Assembly: GCA_015222115.1 (NCBI GenBank)
Contig: JADFUO010000348.1
Span: forward strand, 1 to 6,512
Direction of reading: 5' to 3'
DNA: 6,512 nt
Source of the DNA: Bacteroidota bacterium
GTDB lineage: Bacteria > Bacteroidota > Bacteroidia > Bacteroidales > JADFUO01
How positions within the stretch are numbered: position 1 is the first letter of the stretch; every line of letters starts with the position of its first letter. Shown one piece after another: positions 1 through 6,316 of the stretch. The notes under the pieces are model-generated. The model had not been told where the DNA came from and did not search any database. It saw nothing but the letters and a program-made list of their open reading frames with translations. Both the position numbers and the translations under genes were made by a program.

Positions 1-1122
1 GAAAATACATTAAACCAGTTGCTCACCGAAATGGACGGTTTTGCAACCAACACAGGTGTAATTATTCTTGCAGCAACAAACCGTGCCGATATTCTTGACA
101 TAGCATTATTGAGAGCAGGCAGATTTGACCGTCAAATCCATGTTGAATTACCCGATCTGGAAGAAAGAAAAGCAATTTTTAAAGTCCACATGGAACCGTT
201 AAAAATTAATAAAACGGTTAATATTGATTTCCTTGCAAAACAAACACCGGGTTTCTCAGGTGCCGATATTGCCAATGTTTGTAATGAATCAGCTTTGATT
301 GGTGCAAGAAAAAACAAAAAAGTTATTGACAAGCAGGATTTTATGGATGCAATTGACCGAATTATCGGCGGATTGGAAAAAAGAAACAAAATCATTTCAC
401 AACACGAGAAAAAAGTTATTGCATACCACGAAGCTGGCCATGCATCGGTTAGCTGGTTGCTTGAATATGCTAATCCGCTTGTTAAGGTTACAATTGTTCC
501 CAGAGGCAAATCACTTGGTGCTGCATGGTATTTACCCGAAGAACGGCAAATTACAACCTTTGATCAAATGTTTGATGAAATGACTGCTGCTCTGGGCGGC
601 AGAGCTTCAGAAGAGATTAATTTCGGAAAAGTTTCTACCGGTGCTTTAAACGACCTTGAAAAAGTTACTAAGCAGGCTTTTGCTATGGTTACTTATTTCG
701 GATTAAATGAAGTAATCGGAAATATCAGTTATTATGATTCAACCGGGCAACAGGAATATTCTTTCCATAAACCATACAGTGAAAAAACTGCTGAAACCAT
801 TGATAAAGAAATAAGTAAAATGGTTGAAAAAGCATACCAAAGAGCAAAAAGCCTGTTACTAAAAAACAAATCCAAACTTGTAATATTAGCCACCCTGTTA
901 CTTGAAAAAGAAGTTATTTTTAGCGAAGATCTGGAGAAAATTTTCGGTAAAAGACCTTATGACGATAAAGGAAGTATTGAACCTGTCAAAACTGAAAAGA
1001 AATTAACGAAAAAAACAAAAAAATCATCTCCTAAAACCAACGACCAACCCGATAAAAAAACTGTTGAAAAGGAAAGTAAATCACAAGTTCCGGAAAAAGA
1101 ACAAACAGACACTTTATTTTAA
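1..1122 (+). CDS. ftsH: ATP-dependent zinc metalloprotease FtsH, C-terminal part (5' end outside window)
   Basis: FtsH is a membrane-anchored hexameric AAA+ protease that extracts and degrades membrane and short-lived cytosolic proteins. The frame is open from base 1, giving 373 visible residues. The membrane segments, Walker A and Walker B are upstream of the window. Visible parts: the post-Walker-B segment (residues 1-14), the second region of homology with ATNR and the arginine-finger stretch RAGRFDRQ (about 25-46), the AAA lid with GFSGADIANVCNE (84-96), the zinc site HEAGH at 143-147, and the third zinc ligand Asp218 in STGALNDL. All the catalytic residues that fall inside the window are intact. 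After GKRPY (ending at 320) comes a 53-residue Lys/Glu/Ser/Pro-rich tail that is probably disordered and ends in TLF. The next gene starts 167 bases downstream on the same strand. The family assignment is secure; the full length cannot be known from this window. Confidence 0.97.
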   Translation, partial: ENTLNQLLTEMDGFATNTGVIILAATNRADILDIALLRAGRFDRQIHVELPDLEERKAIFKVHMEPLKINKTVNIDFLAKQTPGFSGADIANVCNESALIGARKNKKVIDKQDFMDAIDRIIGGLEKRNKIISQHEKKVIAYHEAGHASVSWLLEYANPLVKVTIVPRGKSLGAAWYLPEERQITTFDQMFDEMTAALGGRASEEINFGKVSTGALNDLEKVTKQAFAMVTYFGLNEVIGNISYYDSTGQQEYSFHKPYSEKTAETIDKEISKMVEKAYQRAKSLLLKNKSKLVILATLLLEKEVIFSEDLEKIFGKRPYDDKGSIEPVKTEKKLTKKTKKSSPKTNDQPDKKTVEKESKSQVPEKEQTDTLF

Positions 1123-1188
1123 ACTGACACTGAACGAGAATGCGAAATTATTCTAACATAAATTGCTTAAAACCAATTACTATTAGGA

Positions 1189-1256
1189 ATCCGTATGGAT
1201 TAGAAATTTAATTCAACATTCGTAAAGTTTACGATGTGTAACAAGCCCGTATGGAT
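1189..1256. repeat. Two copies of a CCGTATGGAT near-palindrome in the ftsH-LUD spacer
   Basis: CCGTATGGAT occurs at 1191-1200 and again at 1247-1256. The first copy extends to the near-palindrome AATCCGTATGGATT (1188-1201), in which the two mismatches could form G-U pairs in RNA. A third copy lies in inverted orientation at 6359-6370. Between the first two copies is a separate perfect 7-bp inverted repeat, TCGTAAA-G-TTTACGA (1220-1234). The spacer from 1123 to 1289 shows no obvious gene, no TAnnTTTG promoter and no U-tract terminator. The repeats may be a dispersed REP-like element; their function is unknown. Confidence 0.6.
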
Positions 1257-1289
1257 GCGTTTAAGTATAATCAACACTTTTAATCTTTT

Positions 1290-1943
1290 ATGGAAGAAAG
1301 TACATCACGTGAAAAAATATTAAAACGGGTAAGAAATGCTTTAATCAGCAAATTGGATAACCCTTATCCGAATGTTGAATTTGAAAGTCCGGTTTATACA
1401 CAATTGGACGACACCTTGGATGTTGCTTTTGCACAGGAATTTACAAAAGTTGCAGGAAAATTTATTTACTGCACTAATGAAATCGAATTTATAGAAAATC
1501 TGAAAATACTTATTTCTGAAAATAACTGGGATAATATATTTTGCCTTGACGAAAAAATTCAATCTTTATTATCTAATGGCGGAATAGCCTTTAAATCAAG
1601 CGAAAAAGATTTCCTTGATATTAATGTGGGAATTACCAGATGTGAATATTTAATTGCACGACTTGGAAGTGTTATGGTTTCATCAGGACAAAAATCAGGC
1701 AGAAGGTTGAATGTTTATCCCGAAACCCATATTGTGATGGCTTACACTTCGCAATTGGTTCCCGATTTAAAAGATGCACTGAAAAAAATAAAGAAAAAAT
1801 ACAAAAATAAATTACCTTCAATGATCTCGGTAATTACAGGACCTAGCAGAACGGCAGATATTGAAAAAACACTTGTAATGGGCGCACACGGACCTGAAAA
1901 TATGTACGTCTTTTTAATTGAAGACAATAACATAACTTCGTAA
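1290..1943 (+). CDS. LUD-domain protein (LutC/YkgG family)
   Basis: This 217-residue protein consists of essentially one LUD domain, the fold of LutC in the LutABC lactate-oxidation complex. The LUD hallmarks are VGITRCEYLIARLGSVMV (113-130), GRRLNVYP (137-144) and ITGPSRTADIEKTLVMGAHGP (182-202), with a C-terminal YVFLIED. The N-terminal 20 residues form a basic helix (REKILKRVRNAL) typical of the family. There is no signal peptide or membrane segment, so it is probably cytosolic. The ATG at 1290 gives the usual length and N-terminus; no Shine-Dalgarno sequence is visible, which is normal for Bacteroidota. No LutA or LutB partner lies nearby. As I recall, standalone LUD genes sit next to ftsH and cdsA in Bacteroidales, so lactate oxidation should not be assumed as its role. 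The family call is firm; the physiological role is unknown. Confidence 0.9.
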   Translation: MEESTSREKILKRVRNALISKLDNPYPNVEFESPVYTQLDDTLDVAFAQEFTKVAGKFIYCTNEIEFIENLKILISENNWDNIFCLDEKIQSLLSNGGIAFKSSEKDFLDINVGITRCEYLIARLGSVMVSSGQKSGRRLNVYPETHIVMAYTSQLVPDLKDALKKIKKKYKNKLPSMISVITGPSRTADIEKTLVMGAHGPENMYVFLIEDNNITS

Positions 1944-1961
1944 TATGATTTAAAATTGTAA

Positions 1962-2466
1962 TAATTGACCTAATTTTCTAATTGATCTAATTGATCTAAA
2001 GAATGACCCAAAAAGACAATAGAAAATACGATTTGGAAGAAAGAACAGCAAAGTTTGGTGAAGATATTATAAAATTTTGTAAAAAAATTCCAAGAGGCCC
2101 TATCACAGATCCGCTAATAACACAACTTGTTAAAGCAGGCACTAGTGTTGGAGCTAATTATTGTGAAGCTGATGATGCAGAGAGTAAAAAAGATTTTAAA
2201 CACAAAATAGGAATAGTTAAAAAAGAATCTCGTGAATCAAAGCATTTCATAAGAATGATTATAATAGCTGTTCCTGAATTAAAAGAGGAAGGACAACCAT
2301 TAAAGCAGGAAGCTAAAGAACTAAATTTAATTTTCAATTCAATTTTTCGAAAAGTAAAATGAGTAAAATTAACCTAAAAAATAACCAATGACCAATAATT
2401 AAATACTAAAAGTTTAGAAATTGTAAATTGGGATTTGATTAGAAATTAGAATAATTAGGTCAATTA
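1962..2466. repeat. 14-bp perfect inverted repeats flanking the four-helix-bundle gene
   Basis: TAATTGACCTAATT at 1962-1975 is the exact reverse complement of AATTAGGTCAATTA at 2453-2466. With a one-base gap, the match extends inward by about eight more bases (TTCTAATT on the left, AATTAGAA on the right). The repeats enclose one gene with its flanks, about 505 bp in total. The left end also carries a 9-bp tandem, AATTGATCT twice (1980-1997). No clear target-site duplication is seen outside the repeats. The arrangement looks like the ends of a small inserted cassette, but no transposase is present, and the AT-rich composition calls for caution. Confidence 0.6.
2003..2362 (+). CDS. Four-helix bundle protein (23S rRNA IVS / Avd-like superfamily)
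   Basis: This 119-residue protein matches the family first described from open frames inside 23S rRNA intervening sequences, which also includes the diversity-generating-retroelement accessory protein Avd. The landmarks are YDLEERTAKFGEDII near the N-terminus (9-23), the inter-helix stretch LITQLVKAGTSVGANYCEA (38-56), DDAESKKDFKHKIGIVKKES (57-76), and ESKHFIRMI (78-86), followed by a final amphipathic helix ending in RKVK. It is predicted to be soluble and all-alpha, and known relatives form pentamers with a basic surface. The ATG at 2003 places YDLEERT just after the start, as usual. The gene sits between the LUD gene and cdsA within 14-bp inverted repeats, unlike its housekeeping neighbours. 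There is no reverse transcriptase, template repeat or rRNA near it. Its molecular function is not known; nucleic-acid binding is plausible. Confidence 0.92.
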   Translation: MTQKDNRKYDLEERTAKFGEDIIKFCKKIPRGPITDPLITQLVKAGTSVGANYCEADDAESKKDFKHKIGIVKKESRESKHFIRMIIIAVPELKEEGQPLKQEAKELNLIFNSIFRKVK

Positions 2467-2553
2467 GAAATTTATTATGAAAGATTTAAACCAATCGCCA
2501 AACTTCGGGATGAAATTTCGATACAATAAATTAACCGGCAACTAAAATATAGA
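2363..2553. other. AT-rich spacer between the four-helix gene and cdsA
   Basis: This 191-base spacer contains the right inverted-repeat end (2453-2466), a short direct repeat ACCAATG/ACCAATA (2384-2397), three scattered TTAGAAATT words (2414, 2439, 2464), and a 22-codon open frame from ATG 2477 to TAA 2543-2545, which stops 8 bases before the cdsA start. I see no TAnnTTTG promoter and no stem-loop with a T-tract. The mini frame has no recognisable family and may be chance, or a remnant of the original upstream region of cdsA. Confidence 0.4.
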
Positions 2554-3375
2554 GTGAAAAACCTTATAAAAAGAACAATCACAGGAATAATATTTGTAGC
2601 TCTGATTATTGGTTCAATAATCTGGAGTCAGTATTCTTTTGTTATTCTATTTCTTGTAATCACTATATTAGGACTTTGGGAATTTTACAGTTTGGTTAAA
2701 ACAACAAATTTTGCCCGTCCACAAACATTAGCCGGAATTTTTTCAGGTGGTATATTATTTATATCAATGGCATTAGTTGCCATGAATATCGCTGATTTTA
2801 AAATTTTACTGATAAATTTAGCCACAATCCCTCTTGTTTTTTTTATTGAGTTATTTTCAAAAAACAAAAATCCTTTTACAAACATATCATTTACAATACT
2901 GGGAATTATTTACATTGCTTTACCTTTTTCATTATTAAATTTCTTTTTTAACACTGGACTTATCCCCGGCGTATTTCAATATGAGATACTTTTAGGTTTT
3001 TTTATTATTTTATGGATAAATGATATATTTGCATACCTTTTAGGTTCTGCTTTTGGAAAGCATTTGCTTTTTAAAAGAATTTCACCAAAAAAAACCTGGG
3101 AGGGAAGCATAGGCGGAATGATTTTCAGCTTATGTGCAGCTTATATTATTTCATTGTTCTTTAAAGAGTTAAGCAGTATTCAATGGATTATTATTGCTTT
3201 AATTATAATTGTTTTCGGAACATTGGGCGATTTAACCGAATCAATGTTTAAAAGAAGCTTGAATATTAAAGATACAGGAAATATTTTACCAGGACACGGT
3301 GGTATTTTAGACCGTTTTGATGCTGTTTTTATGGCAGCACCGTTTGTATTAATTTATCTGATATTTATAGTTTAA
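2554..3375 (+). CDS. cdsA: Phosphatidate cytidylyltransferase (CDP-diglyceride synthase)
   Basis: CdsA catalyses CTP + phosphatidate = CDP-diacylglycerol + diphosphate, the branch point of bacterial phospholipid synthesis, in the inner membrane. The 273-residue protein is polytopic, with about eight hydrophobic segments starting near residue 9. Near the C-terminus is the complete family signature (residues 230-256): S-x-F-K-R, then IKDTGNILPGHGG and DRFD, with the metal/CTP-binding acidic residues intact. The region around WINDIFAYLLGSAFGKH and SPKKTWEGSIGG (about 154-190) is also typical. The GTG at 2554 is the likely start because it gives the family-typical opening MKNLIKRTITGI; an in-frame upstream ATG extension is blocked by stops. 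The product feeds PssA (not in this window), then Psd, whose gene begins one base after the cdsA stop. Confidence 0.96.
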   Translation: MKNLIKRTITGIIFVALIIGSIIWSQYSFVILFLVITILGLWEFYSLVKTTNFARPQTLAGIFSGGILFISMALVAMNIADFKILLINLATIPLVFFIELFSKNKNPFTNISFTILGIIYIALPFSLLNFFFNTGLIPGVFQYEILLGFFIILWINDIFAYLLGSAFGKHLLFKRISPKKTWEGSIGGMIFSLCAAYIISLFFKELSSIQWIIIALIIIVFGTLGDLTESMFKRSLNIKDTGNILPGHGGILDRFDAVFMAAPFVLIYLIFIV

Positions 3376-3376
3376 T

Positions 3377-4036
3377 ATGAGAATTCATAAAGAAGGATAT
3401 TTAATAATTTTTATTATGCTGTTAGCCATACTGACTATAGCTTTAATAATTAATTTATTATTTCCTGTTCAAACGATTATACATTATTTTCTTTATTTCA
3501 TCGGCTTGATTTTCTTTATTTTGATTATAAGATTTTTCAGGCAACCAAACAGGACAATTGAAATTAATGATAATAATATTTTAAGTGGAGCCGACGGTAA
3601 AGTAGTGGTGATTGAAGAAGTTGAAGAAAAAGAGTATTTTAAGGATAAAAGAATACAGGTGTCGGTTTTTATGTCAGCTTTAAACGTGCATGTTAACTGG
3701 TACCCGATAAGCGGTAATATCATTTATTTTAAACATCATCCCGGAAAATATTTTGCAGCATATCATCCTAAATCATCTTCAGAAAACGAAAGAACAAGTT
3801 TTGTTATAGAAAATAGCAAACATCAATCCGTATTATCTCGTCAGATAGCAGGTTTATTGGCCAGAAGAATCGTATCTAATGCAGAAGTTGGTAAGCATGT
3901 TGTTCAGGGTGATGAAATTGGAATAATTAAATTCGGTTCGCGCTTTGACCTCCTATTGCCTGTTGATGCTAAAATTAAAGTAAAATTAAGACAGGAAGTC
4001 AGAGGAGGAAAGACCGTGATTGCAGAATTTAGTTAG
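3377..4036 (+). CDS. psd: Phosphatidylserine decarboxylase, short proenzyme type
   Basis: Psd converts phosphatidylserine to phosphatidylethanolamine at the membrane, using a pyruvoyl group formed by self-cleavage. The 219-residue proenzyme opens with two hydrophobic segments (about 8-29 and 33-52), then the small domain. The expected catalytic elements are present: Asp73 in SGADGKVV, His105 in NVHVNWYPISG, the block HHPGKYFAAYHPKSSSENERT (120-140), and the cleavage site FGSR, with the bond expected between Gly187 and Ser188. The cleavage motif is FGSR rather than the LGST of E. coli; GS is the essential part and is retained. Length and architecture match the short class common in Bacteroidota. 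The ATG lies one base after the cdsA stop, so translation is probably coupled. The stop is followed 44 bases later by a hairpin array that could end the transcript. Confidence 0.95.
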   Translation: MRIHKEGYLIIFIMLLAILTIALIINLLFPVQTIIHYFLYFIGLIFFILIIRFFRQPNRTIEINDNNILSGADGKVVVIEEVEEKEYFKDKRIQVSVFMSALNVHVNWYPISGNIIYFKHHPGKYFAAYHPKSSSENERTSFVIENSKHQSVLSRQIAGLLARRIVSNAEVGKHVVQGDEIGIIKFGSRFDLLLPVDAKIKVKLRQEVRGGKTVIAEFS

Positions 4037-4080
4037 GCATTTAAATGGATCTTTATTGATAATACAATTTTTCGGGTAAA

Positions 4081-4098
4081 AGTCCGCTGAAGCGGACT
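4081..4098. terminator. Hairpin A downstream of psd (possible terminator)
   Basis: A perfect 8-bp stem, AGTCCGCT with AGCGGACT and a 2-base GA centre, lies 44 bases after the psd stop. It is the first stable stem downstream of the cdsA-psd block. No strong T-run follows (CATAGTTGTTCT), so it is not a classic intrinsic terminator; termination is inferred from position. Confidence 0.4.
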
Positions 4099-4126
4099 CA
4101 TAGTTGTTCTGTAACTGACATTAAAT

Positions 4127-4146
4127 CACCATTCTAAAGAATGGTG
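4127..4146. repeat. Hairpin B of the array
   Basis: CACCATTC pairs perfectly with GAATGGTG across TAAA. On the plus strand it is followed by GCTATTTTTATATTTT, a T-rich tract, making it the better intrinsic-terminator candidate for transcripts arriving from psd. The right flank ATGGTGCTAT (4141-4150) can also pair with ATAGCACCAC at 4219-4228, with nine of ten bases matching. Confidence 0.55.
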
Positions 4147-4222
4147 CTATTTTTATATTTTCAATTTTATTACGTTTTCACACAGTCTCTAAAGCATGGT
4201 GCTAATTTTATAATAAAGATAG

Positions 4223-4242
4223 CACCACGCTTCAGCGTGGTG
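4223..4242. repeat. Hairpin D of the array
   Basis: CACCACGC pairs perfectly with GCGTGGTG across TTCA. It is a GC-rich stem in an AT-rich spacer and is the reverse-oriented counterpart of hairpin B, with compensated arm differences. Confidence 0.6.
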
Positions 4243-4267
4243 ATCAGATTAAAACAATATTATTAAT

Positions 4268-4285
4268 AGTCCGCTTTAGCGGACT
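4268..4285 (-). terminator. Hairpin E directly after the HAD gene (possible terminator)
   Basis: A perfect 8-bp stem, AGTCCGCT/AGCGGACT with a TT centre, starts three bases beyond the stop codon of the minus-strand HAD gene. Read on the minus strand it is followed by ATTAATAATATTG, which is A/T-rich but not a clean U-run. The position suggests it ends the permease-HAD transcript. Its arms are identical to those of hairpin A. Confidence 0.45.
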
Positions 4286-4288
4286 TTC

Positions 4289-4984
4289 TTATAGCAAATC
4301 TTCCAGTTCTTTCAGCGAATTTACCTCATAAGTAATTTCATTATTGTGAGTAATATTTTTGTAATTAACAAAAACCTGGTCAATACCTGCAGATTTTGCT
4401 CCCATTATATCAACTCTTAAATCATCACCAATCATCAGACTTTCATTAATTTTAGCTTTTGCTTTTGACAAGGCAAAGAGGAAAATTTGTTTTTCGGGTT
4501 TTTTAGTGCCTGCTTCTTCCGAAGTTATTATCTGTTTAAAATATTTTCGCAAATCCGACACATCAATTTTCTTTTGCTGAACTTCCTCAAAACCGTTAGT
4601 AATAAGGTGTAGTTTGTATTTTGGATATAAATATTCAAGTATCTCACGCGAATGAGGAAACAAATTTGTTTTCAAAGGACTGATTGTCACGTAATCATCG
4701 GCAATATTAGTTGCTAAAAATACATCATCTATTCCAAAATCATTTAAAGTAAGTTTAAAACGTTTAATGCTAAGCACTTCTTTTTTAATCTTACCCTCTC
4801 TATAATAACTCCACAATAGATCATTATGATATTTATAGGTTTTTGTAAATTTTTCAAGAGAAGGAACACCTTTTTGTTTTAGTTCATACTTATCGTAAAT
4901 TTCGCTGAAAGTTTCCCTTGCATTTTTTTCAAAATCCCAGATTGTCCTGTCTAAATCAAAAAAGATGTGTCTGTATTTTTTCAT
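4289..4984 (-). CDS. yjjG: HAD-superfamily hydrolase, YjjG/YfnB-type pyrimidine nucleotidase
   Basis: This 231-residue cytosolic HAD phosphatase has all four motifs: I, FFDLDRTIWDFE, with nucleophile Asp10 and acid/base Asp12; II, LITNGF with Thr129; III, Lys162 in GTKKPEKQIF; IV, MIGDDLRVDIMGA with Asp187/Asp188 and Asp192. The alpha-helical C1 cap spans about residues 15-100. The DLDRTIWDFE opening, the NGFEEVQQKKI stretch and the SEEAGTKKPEKQIF stretch are what I associate with YjjG/YfnB, which in E. coli removes phosphate from non-canonical pyrimidine nucleotides such as 5-halogenated dUMP (house-cleaning). Substrate is inferred from family resemblance only. The start codon lies 6 bases after the end of the upstream permease gene, so the two are probably co-transcribed. 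Confidence 0.88.
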   Translation of the reverse strand: MKKYRHIFFDLDRTIWDFEKNARETFSEIYDKYELKQKGVPSLEKFTKTYKYHNDLLWSYYREGKIKKEVLSIKRFKLTLNDFGIDDVFLATNIADDYVTISPLKTNLFPHSREILEYLYPKYKLHLITNGFEEVQQKKIDVSDLRKYFKQIITSEEAGTKKPEKQIFLFALSKAKAKINESLMIGDDLRVDIMGAKSAGIDQVFVNYKNITHNNEITYEVNSLKELEDLL

Positions 4985-4990
4985 AAAATA

Positions 4991-6037
4991 TTAGTAATAT
5001 AAAATCCCAAGATTATCAGCAAGATAACAAAGCGAAAAAGATAATATTAAAGATAAGATCGGTGCAGCCAACCAAACTATCCAAAACTTTCTGATAGTTT
5101 TATTAACAATAATTTTTTTCCAGCCCATTTTTGAGATTCCCAAGCCAATTATTGCCAAAGTATTTAATTGCACCAATGATGTTGGAATTCCTTTTGTAAT
5201 AGATGCAAGCAGTAATAATGTTGCTGTAACAATTGAAATAATCGTAGCTTCCAATGGCCCGATATCCACAATTCCTTTACCGGTAGTTTCAATGATTTTT
5301 CTACCGAATATCGAGCTTCCAATGGCAAAACAGGGCGCTATAATCAAAGTGGAAAGTATCATTATCAAAACAAATTTATTTTCCATATCAGGATTAATAT
5401 TAAGCTCATTCATTACCATAGAAGCTATAGGACCTGATGCATTTGCAACATTGTTTGAACCAATAGCAAATGAAACATAACAAGCCGAAATTATTACCAA
5501 CATCCTGAGTACAGGATGATTTGTTACATCAGCAAATTTTATCACCGCCACCCGTCTCAATAACGGATAAAGATACTTACCGATACAATACATCAGAACA
5601 AAAGAAATAACAGGCAGGACAAACCATACAGGCATTATTTCATAAAATACCTTATGTGAATTAAACATATTAAAATATAATGCAGGACCACTTAGAGCAA
5701 AAACAGCCGACTGACTTGTTGATTGAGGAACTCCGATCAAATTTGCAATCAATAATGATATTGCAATTGATATCAATACAATTGTAGCGATTGTAAGAGT
5801 TATTTCATCGGCAGGCATAATGCCTTTTCCCATTGTTAAAGCAGTCTTTTTACCCGCAACTATTGCTCCGATGAATACAAATATTCCGAATAATCCGGGT
5901 ATGGCAAACCGCCTGATAATATTTGATCCATAAGCTACGGAAAATGAAGGAGAAGTTCCGCTTCCTCCCATATTCATCGCCAAAAACATCCCGACTATAA
6001 AAGGAATCAGTAAATGGCTAAACATTGGTGAGATCAT
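4991..6037 (-). CDS. PiT-superfamily anion permease, CysP-like (sulfate more likely than phosphate)
   Basis: This 348-residue integral membrane protein has about ten hydrophobic segments and the internal two-fold repeat of the PiT family. In phosphate PiT carriers each half has a GxNDxAN-type signature and a GxPxSTTH block. Here the first signature reads LAMNMGGSGTSPSFSVAYGS (19-38), the second AIGSNNVANASGP (191-203), and the other blocks are GVPQSTSQSAVFALSG (102-117) and GIPTSLVQLNTLAIIGLG (283-300). Both ND aspartates and the histidine are replaced. From memory, these substitutions follow Bacillus subtilis CysP (about 354 residues), a PiT-family sulfate permease, so sulfate or a similar oxyanion is the better guess. 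Automated tools will probably say inorganic phosphate transporter. ATG 6037 is taken as the start; an in-frame ATG four codons later is also possible. It is the first gene of a two-gene unit with the HAD hydrolase. Confidence 0.88.
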   Translation of the reverse strand: MISPMFSHLLIPFIVGMFLAMNMGGSGTSPSFSVAYGSNIIRRFAIPGLFGIFVFIGAIVAGKKTALTMGKGIMPADEITLTIATIVLISIAISLLIANLIGVPQSTSQSAVFALSGPALYFNMFNSHKVFYEIMPVWFVLPVISFVLMYCIGKYLYPLLRRVAVIKFADVTNHPVLRMLVIISACYVSFAIGSNNVANASGPIASMVMNELNINPDMENKFVLIMILSTLIIAPCFAIGSSIFGRKIIETTGKGIVDIGPLEATIISIVTATLLLLASITKGIPTSLVQLNTLAIIGLGISKMGWKKIIVNKTIRKFWIVWLAAPILSLILSFSLCYLADNLGILYY

Positions 6038-6049
6038 GATATATAAAGA

Positions 6050-6188
6050 TTTAAATTATTTAAGTTTCGTATGTATAAAAGAAACAGGCTAAGGCTAAGG
6101 CTGAGGTCAGGTAATCGGTAATCTGTATAGCAAATTCAGCAATCCAACAACCAGAAACCATTTTGTTTGTTTTAAATATTTAAGTTTC
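6050..6188. repeat. Direct repeat upstream of the permease gene, bracketing an AGGCTA hexamer repeat
   Basis: TTTAAATTATTTAAGTTTC at 6050-6068 recurs as TTTAAATATTTAAGTTTC at 6171-6188, differing by a single base gap. Between them are about 102 bases that include three tandem AGGCTA/AGGCTG hexamers (6086-6103). The left copy lies within 32 bases upstream of the permease start. The pair could be duplicated regulator sites in the leader or the trace of a small insertion. Confidence 0.6.
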
Positions 6189-6230
6189 TATTTAAACATG
6201 CGAAAATTCAGTAAATTTTTTTTCAAACGT

Positions 6231-6238
6231 CAAATTTA
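6231..6238 (-). promoter_or_regulatory. Possible Bacteroidota -7 element for the permease gene
   Basis: Read on the minus strand, this is TAAATTTG, matching the Bacteroidota -7 consensus TAnnTTTG, with a transcript leader of about 185 bases before the permease ATG. No convincing -33 TTG lies at the expected distance, so this is weak. Confidence 0.25.
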
Positions 6239-6316
6239 TAAAAAATATTCCATTTCTCTCATAGCAGATTTGTGAAAAATAGTAACTACTCAGTTAATTA
6301 ATCAATTCCTATTCTC

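Larger units (their letters stand above)
4081..4285. repeat. Nested inverted array of hairpin repeats between convergent genes
   Basis: Five related palindromic units lie in about 205 bases. A (4081-4098) has arms AGTCCGCT/AGCGGACT. B (4127-4146) has arms CACCATTC/GAATGGTG. C (about 4187-4204) keeps only a right half, CTAAAG plus CATGGTGCTA. D (4223-4242) has arms CACCACGC/GCGTGGTG. E (4268-4285) has the same arms as A. A, B and C have a CTRAAG centre, while D and E have the reverse complement, CTTYAG. D on the minus strand lines up with B, including the flanking GGTGCTAT. The layout is therefore a mirror: A-B-C facing D-E. Arm changes between B and D are compensatory (ATT/AAT against ACG/CGT), which supports selection for the stem. 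This resembles REP/BIME elements. Confidence 0.8.

Noticed and set aside
132..509. Open frame on the minus strand within ftsH
   Set aside because: It is fully antisense to conserved FtsH coding sequence, including the zinc site, and its translation resembles no family.
299..583. Second plus-strand frame inside ftsH
   Set aside because: It overlaps the well-supported FtsH frame and has no recognisable motif; it is a shadow frame.
2003..2362. Diversity-generating retroelement marked by an Avd-like protein
   Set aside because: No reverse transcriptase, template/variable repeat pair or target gene is in the window. The sequence fits the broader IVS-type four-helix family.
1962..2466. Insertion sequence
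   Set aside because: The inverted repeats enclose no transposase-like protein and no target duplication is evident, so at most it is a non-autonomous cassette.
3932..3943. Inactive phosphatidylserine decarboxylase because LGST is replaced by FGSR
   Set aside because: The Gly-Ser cleavage pair is retained and the Asp and His residues are present. Variation around GS is normal among short Psd proteins.
5292..5480. Plus-strand frame opposite the permease gene
   Set aside because: It is antisense to conserved PiT-family residues (GSNNVANA region) and has no motif of its own.
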